Positions 14,189 through 18,039 of a stretch of DNA of 18,039 nucleotides are shown here, piece after piece. A program made the translations under genes and the position numbers. Positions within the stretch are counted from its first letter, which is position 1. Each line of letters begins with the position of its first letter. The notes below the pieces were generated by a model that was not told the DNA's origin, made no database searches, and saw nothing but the letters and a program-made list of their open reading frames with translations. The DNA comes from Bacillota bacterium (lineage in GTDB: Bacteria; Bacillota; Clostridia; Oscillospirales; Ruminococcaceae): positions 1-18,039 of the forward strand of contig JAEWWW010000089.1 of the NCBI GenBank assembly GCA_023396215.1, written 5' to 3'.

Positions 14189-14243
14189 CCTTCCAACCTC
14201 CTTTGTGGGATTTTGCCCCCGTCTTTTAATCTTATTACTTAAT

Positions 14244-14271
14244 AATATACCGTAAGGCACCCGAATATCAA
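14244..14271 (-). promoter_or_regulatory. promoter of the HAD phosphatase gene
   Basis: On the minus strand TTGATA (14266-14271) and TATATT (14244-14249) are 16 bases apart. The leader to the start codon is about 50 nt. Confidence 0.6.
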
Positions 14272-14284
14272 CCCAATGGGGCAA

Positions 14285-15046
14285 ATAGTTGGTTTACTCT
14301 CAGATGAACAATGCGAAAGAGGCGGCGGCAGATGAAGCCCGGATTAAAGCTCTTGGCCTCAGGCCGGGTTGGAACGGGGCAATCGTCTTGCCTGATTTCT
14401 ACGCTCCACCTTTTATGCCCACCGTAAGATATTGAGCAAACTGCCGTCTGCGCAGAGTGGCGAGGGGGCAAAGTTACTGTAAACCCACCCCCAACCCCCT
14501 CCCATTGCCCAACAATAATGAGGAAATAGCCCAATCACCATAATGGGAGGGGGCATAAATCGGGGGCCTGCGGCCTGCGGCCCCCATCCCCCACTTAGTT
14601 CCCGCCGCAAGCTGTATAGCAAGTGACCGTCTGTGCCAGAGCAGTGCGGGGATGTGGCAGGGGACAATCAGGGCCTTGTGCGCATCGACCCGCCGACTAC
14701 CTCACCGTAGGTAACACCCTTCTAAGGAGGGAAATAAGGGCAGTCGCCCGATGAACCGGCCCCCGGCCCCCTATTTGGCTCCCGCCATAATCCAGCAAAC
14801 AAATCACCGTCTGCGCAGAGTGGCGGGGTGGTGCGGGGGGCGCAGCCCCCCGTGATATTTCCTCCTCCCATTAACACCTACCGCACCGTTTTTTCATCGC
14901 CGAGCAATGGGAGGGGGTTAGGGGGTGGGCTTAATCCCGCTCCAAATCTCGTTTCACTCCCGCCCGTGAGGCGCTTTGCGCCCTTTTTCGCAGAAAAAGA
15001 TGCCCGCATGTTCCACAGAACATGCAAGCGCCGTTGTTTGGGTTGC
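14285..15046. repeat. gene-free stretch of C/G-rich intergenic repeats
   Basis: No credible gene is present; open frames here lack ribosome binding sites and sit on repeats. Three degenerate copies of a unit containing CCGTCTG (14444, 14627, 14807) recur about 180 bp apart; the first and third extend to CCGTCTGCGCAGAGTGGCG. A C-rich block (14484-14507) has an inverted copy at 14905-14929 differing by one inserted base. A hairpin CGGGGGG/CCCCCCG lies at 14834-14852. This looks like accumulated intergenic repeat elements. Confidence 0.7.
14905..14929 (+). repeat. G-rich repeat with G-quadruplex pattern
   Basis: After CAAT come GGG, A, GGGGG, TTA, GGGGG, T and GGG: four G tracts with loops of 1, 3 and 1 bases, a textbook quadruplex pattern. 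The inverted copy is at 14484-14507 and a further partial copy at 17990-18011 (both C-rich on the plus strand). Confidence 0.75.
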
Positions 15047-15074
15047 TTGACTTTTAACTGCGCGGGTCTATACT
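15047..15074 (+). promoter_or_regulatory. promoter of the 364-aa lipoprotein gene
   Basis: TTGACT (15047-15052) and TATACT (15069-15074) are 16 bases apart. The predicted start near 15081 leaves a leader of about 50 nt. Confidence 0.65.
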
Positions 15075-15129
15075 CATATTAAAAGCCGCCGTTTTTCCCA
15101 TGTTTTGGTTAACCGTCAGGAGGTATATA

Positions 15130-16224
15130 ATGAAACACATGCTGAATGCTATCGGCAAAGCCGCCCTTTGGGCGCTGGTTGCCGCTCTTTTGCTGGCGGG
15201 CTGCAGCCCTGCCGCCAATACCCCCGCTCCCTCGGAGCCGCAGGAGCCCTCGTCGAGCCAGGCCCCGGAAAGCGTCTTTCCCCCGACCACGCCTTCGGTG
15301 CTGAGCCACCCGGAGGCGCTGCCACAGTCGGCACTGCAAAGCCCTGCACTGGCAGAGGTTCTTGCGCGAGGGGCCGCTATTAATGGACAGGATGACGCCG
15401 CCACCAACAAGGAGGTTGTCCAGCCCTTTTTGCAGGCGGTAGAGGCCGGTCAGGACGCCCGGCTGGAGGTGTATTCCTTCTGGGAATCCCTCGATGCAGA
15501 CGGCACAGCCGACCGCCGCCTTGTGGGCAGGGTGTTTGAAAACCGGGGCGGCACACCTTATATCTATTATCTCGAGCGTTACAATTGGGAGGGCCTGCCG
15601 GAGGAAAAATCCCCGGAGTACAAGATAAGCTCCTTCGAGCTGACCGAATACGGTTATTTGGTTTATCATCCCGAAAGCGACAGCGAAGCAAGCTCGGTCA
15701 AGGTGGTACACGACGAGGATATCTTTGAAAAGGCCGCCGAGCGCAGGCAGTTGTATGAGAAATATGTAAGGCCCATCTATTATTCCGGCGCGCTGGGCGA
15801 CAATAGCTGGGCTTCGCCGGCCGAGCTGCACGCCAGCCGCATCTGGCTGTTTGAGGACCTCTATTATTCCGAGGGGCGCGACCCCTGGAAGGAGTTTGGC
15901 GAGCACTGGCCGGTGGAAACCATGCTGGAGGTGCTGGGGCGCTACTTTGACGGCTTTACCCGGCAGCAGATTCTCCGGGAAAGATATGCCGATGAATATG
16001 ACTCCGCCACCGACACCATCTTTTATCAGGGCGGGCGGGGCGGCGGCCCCTTCATGCTGCGGGTGACCGATTGGGCGCAGGAGGGCGACCGGCTGGCCCT
16101 CACCTATGAAAACTACGACTATGTGACCGGGCGGCCCTATGAGGGGGCGGTCTACCGGCTGACGGTGGGGCTGTTGGAGGACGGAAGCTTCCGGTATCTT
16201 TCAAATGCGGTTGTGGAGCAATAG
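15130..16224 (+). CDS. secreted lipoprotein, family not recognised
   Basis: The 364-residue product has a lipoprotein signal with LLLAGC (lipidated C25), then a Ser/Pro/Glu/Ala-rich linker (about 26-62). The remainder is a globular domain rich in Tyr and acidic residues. It includes segments such as TPYIYYLERYNWEGLPEE and PVETMLEVLGRYFDGF, and a C-terminal part with alternating beta-type sequence (LRVTDWAQEGDRLALTYENY). I recognise no catalytic motif. ATG 15130 is chosen because AGGAGGT (15118-15124) lies just upstream; the in-frame ATG at 15100 has no ribosome binding site. It is monocistronic with its own promoter and strong terminator. Confidence 0.85.
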   Translation: MKHMLNAIGKAALWALVAALLLAGCSPAANTPAPSEPQEPSSSQAPESVFPPTTPSVLSHPEALPQSALQSPALAEVLARGAAINGQDDAATNKEVVQPFLQAVEAGQDARLEVYSFWESLDADGTADRRLVGRVFENRGGTPYIYYLERYNWEGLPEEKSPEYKISSFELTEYGYLVYHPESDSEASSVKVVHDEDIFEKAAERRQLYEKYVRPIYYSGALGDNSWASPAELHASRIWLFEDLYYSEGRDPWKEFGEHWPVETMLEVLGRYFDGFTRQQILRERYADEYDSATDTIFYQGGRGGGPFMLRVTDWAQEGDRLALTYENYDYVTGRPYEGAVYRLTVGLLEDGSFRYLSNAVVEQ

Positions 16225-16231
16225 AGCAGTT

Positions 16232-16259
16232 AAAAAGCAGGGCGGTTGCCCTGCTTTTT
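16232..16259 (+). terminator. terminator of the 364-aa lipoprotein gene
   Basis: AAAAAGCAGGGC pairs perfectly with GCCCTGCTTTTT around a GGTT loop (12 bp), starting 8 nt after the stop codon. The symmetric A and T tracts could work in both directions. Confidence 0.9.
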
Positions 16260-16342
16260 CATTTTTATGGCACATCCTGTCTTGCTTTTGGGACAAGGCG
16301 TGATAAAATAAAGATACTATACTAGCTTAGGGGGTTTTCACT

Positions 16343-17551
16343 TTGAATAATATACAGGAAATATCACCGCAGGTGTTCTGGGTGGGCGGCAGCGACCGCC
16401 GCTTACAGCGGTTTGAAAACATGCTGCCCCTGCCCAACGGGATGGCTTATAACGCTTATCTGATTGCCGACCAAAAAACCGCCCTGCTGGATACCGCCGA
16501 CGCTTCGGTCTATGAGGCTTTTCTCGAGAATGTGGAGCAGGCGCTTGCCGGCCGCAAGCTGGATTACCTGATTATCACCCACATGGAGCCCGACCACTGC
16601 GCCGCCTTGGAAGAGATTATCCGCCGTTACCCCGACGTGCAGGTGGTGGGCAACGAAAAAACCTTTCAGCTCTTTGGCCAGTACTACGACGCAGGCCTCA
16701 TCGGCAACCGGCTGCTGGTCAAGGAAAAGGACGAGCTCCGCCTTGGCAGCCACACCCTGCGGTTTTACTTGGCGCCGATGGTGCATTGGCCCGAGGTGAT
16801 GTTCTGCTATGAAACCAGCCGGGGGATTTTATTTTCCGCCGACGCCTTCGGCGCTTTCGGCGCCCATGCCGGCAACCTCTTTGCCGACGAGGTCAGCTTT
16901 GAAAACGGCTATCTGGATGACGCCCGCCGCTATTACTCCAACATTGTGGGGCGGTTTGGCCCGCAGGTGCAGGCTGTTCTGAAAAAGCTGGCGGCTGAGG
17001 ATATCCGCATGATATGCCCGCTGCACGGGCTGGTCTGGCGCAAAGACCTTGACTATATTCTCGAGAAATACAACCGCTGGAGCCTGTATGAGCCGGAGCA
17101 GCAGGGGGTGCTGATTTTATACGCCTCGATGTATGGCAACACCGAAAATGCCATCAACGCCCTTGCGGCCAAGCTGGCACAAAAAGGGGTGCCGGATATG
17201 CGGATGTACGACGTTTCCAACACCCATCCCTCCTTCCTGATTTCTGAGGTGTGGAGATACAGTCATCTGGTGCTGGCCGCACCCACCTACAACCTGCATC
17301 TTTACTTCCCCATGGATACGCTGCTGCGGGAGCTTGCCTCGCTCAACCTGAAAAACCGCAAGGTCGCGGTCATTGGCAACCACTCCTGGGCCAGCGCCGC
17401 CATGAAAAAGATGCTGGAGCACCTCGAGGGCATGAAGGGCATCGAGATTGTGGGTACGCCGATGGATATCCGCTCCTCGCTGAAGGTGGAGCAGGAGGGC
17501 GAGCTGGACGCGCTGGCCGACGCCATCTGCGCTTCTCTGAAGGGAGAATAA
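16343..17551 (+). CDS. fprA: flavodiiron protein (A-type flavoprotein, FprA family)
   Basis: It reduces O2 to water (or NO to N2O) in the cytoplasm, protecting anaerobes, with electrons usually supplied by rubredoxin-like partners. The 402-residue protein has an N-terminal metallo-beta-lactamase domain with a full diiron set: H80, E82, D84, H85, H148, D167 and H228. A C-terminal flavodoxin domain follows, with the FMN loop ASMYGNTENA (261-270). There is no fused rubredoxin domain. The start is TTG 16343, supported by AGGGGG 8 nt upstream. Promoter elements before it (TATACT at 16318-16323) are weak. It is followed after 48 nt by a small zinc-ribbon-like gene. No rubredoxin gene is in the window. 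Confidence 0.95.
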   Translation: MNNIQEISPQVFWVGGSDRRLQRFENMLPLPNGMAYNAYLIADQKTALLDTADASVYEAFLENVEQALAGRKLDYLIITHMEPDHCAALEEIIRRYPDVQVVGNEKTFQLFGQYYDAGLIGNRLLVKEKDELRLGSHTLRFYLAPMVHWPEVMFCYETSRGILFSADAFGAFGAHAGNLFADEVSFENGYLDDARRYYSNIVGRFGPQVQAVLKKLAAEDIRMICPLHGLVWRKDLDYILEKYNRWSLYEPEQQGVLILYASMYGNTENAINALAAKLAQKGVPDMRMYDVSNTHPSFLISEVWRYSHLVLAAPTYNLHLYFPMDTLLRELASLNLKNRKVAVIGNHSWASAAMKKMLEHLEGMKGIEIVGTPMDIRSSLKVEQEGELDALADAICASLKGE

Positions 17552-17599
17552 CCCCCTGCCCTGTGGGGCAAGAGAAAACATCCGGGAGGTGCCGCTCCT

Positions 17600-17884
17600 A
17601 TGAAGCAGCTTTTCGCTTTGCTGACAGGCAGGGCTTTTCGTTTGCGCTGCCCCTGCTGTAAAAGATGGGACGCCATGCGCGCCGAGGGCCAGCGGTTTTT
17701 GGGGGAAGAGATGGTGCGGCATTACCGGCCTATCTCCCGCAAAACCGCCAGAGGGCGGCTCGCTTCGCTGCAGGGGAACAACTTCACCCTTGCCAAACGC
17801 GAGATGATAGAAGAAAGCAGATACTGCCAATATTGCGGCTGCCATTTGGTGGCAATCATTCGCCGCCCGCTAAAAAACAGATAG
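17600..17884 (+). CDS. small zinc-ribbon-like protein, function unknown
   Basis: The 94-residue basic protein has two Cys clusters, CPCC (C17, C19, C20) and CQYCGC (C76, C79, C81), about 55 residues apart. That suggests one zinc site or, less likely, a rubredoxin-like iron site. ATG 17600 is preceded by GGAGGT (17585-17590). It lies 48 nt after the flavodiiron gene with no strong terminator between, so the two are probably co-transcribed. A role as electron partner or regulator of FprA is possible but not shown; the many Arg and Lys residues fit nucleic-acid binding equally well. Confidence 0.7.
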   Translation: MKQLFALLTGRAFRLRCPCCKRWDAMRAEGQRFLGEEMVRHYRPISRKTARGRLASLQGNNFTLAKREMIEESRYCQYCGCHLVAIIRRPLKNR

Positions 17885-17895
17885 CACCATTTTAC

Positions 17896-17923
17896 AGGAC
17901 GGGGCTTTTAAAAGCCCCGTCCT
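17896..17923 (+). terminator. 28-nt perfect palindrome after the zinc-ribbon gene
   Basis: AGGACGGGGCTTTT is followed directly by its exact complement, a 14-bp stem. Only TT follows, so it is a weak intrinsic terminator by the usual rule, but its position 12 nt past the stop suggests it closes the fprA operon. Confidence 0.6.
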
Positions 17924-17989
17924 TAGCCTGTCAAATAGCCCTCTTTCTATAAAAGGATGCGCAATGGCAGGTTTGCTTAAAGAGTACTG

Positions 17990-18011
17990 CCCACCCCCTT
18001 ACCCCCTCCCA
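17990..18011. repeat. C-rich repeat copy at the window end
   Basis: CCCACCCCCTTACCCCCTCCCA is nearly identical to the block at 14484-14507 and to the complement of 14905-14929. On the minus strand it has the same four-tract quadruplex pattern. Confidence 0.7.
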
Positions 18012-18039
18012 CAGCCCTCCTGAGGAAAAACCGCTGTTT

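Noticed and set aside
14268..15082. Open frames in the C/G-rich intergenic stretch
   Set aside because: They lie on repeats, have no ribosome binding sites, and their translations are rich in Pro, Arg and Gly with no motif.

Overview
The window looks like chromosomal DNA of a GC-rich, anaerobic, low-abundance-of-operons Firmicute, most likely a gut clostridium of the Oscillospiraceae/Ruminococcaceae type. The reasons are strong AGGAGG-type ribosome binding sites, sigma-A promoters (several with an extended TGn -10), occasional TTG starts, an oxygen-sensitive [FeFe] hydrogenase, a clostridial flavodiiron protein, a Bacillus-type aspartate kinase with an internal translation start, and a YtvI-like membrane protein. 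The taxonomic placement is inference; no rRNA gene is present.

Layout, left to right. (1) 27-1955: a consensus promoter directly after a 16-G run drives a small Cys-rich protein and a group-B-like monomeric [FeFe] hydrogenase, closed by a hairpin terminator. (2) 2036-2789: a minus-strand lipoprotein with its own terminator and near-consensus promoter. (3) 2814-3475: a gene-free stretch with at least seven consecutive near-perfect stem-loops (3086-3323) directly behind a promoter, a candidate structured RNA or palindromic repeat element. (4) 3476-5710: ApbE flavin transferase lipoprotein, then convergent minus-strand genes for a small membrane protein and a permuted NlpC/P60-like (YiiX-type) protein. 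(5) 5829-10489: a minus-strand cluster for aspartate-family amino acids, in transcription order UPF0735 ACT-domain protein, homoserine dehydrogenase, homoserine kinase, aspartate kinase. Two related miniature inverted-repeat elements lie between its genes, and each supplies the stop codon of the gene before it. (6) 10726-12005: YtvI-like/AI-2E family permease. (7) 12044-14271: minus-strand M23 peptidase and HAD-IB phosphatase, with a degenerate third copy of the repeat element behind the phosphatase. (8) 14285-15046: gene-free, packed with C/G-rich repeats and G-quadruplex-like motifs. (9) 15047-17923: an unrecognised lipoprotein, a flavodiiron protein (FprA type) and a small zinc-ribbon-like protein. 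The window ends in another copy of the C-rich repeat.

Functionally, the hydrogenase and flavodiiron protein fit hydrogen metabolism and O2/NO defence in an anaerobe, and ApbE fits covalent flavinylation of extracytoplasmic redox proteins. The four-gene cluster covers aspartate to phosphohomoserine, apart from aspartate semialdehyde dehydrogenase and threonine synthase, which are not in the window. The least explained parts are the hairpin array at 3034-3323 and the inverted-repeat elements fused to stop codons.
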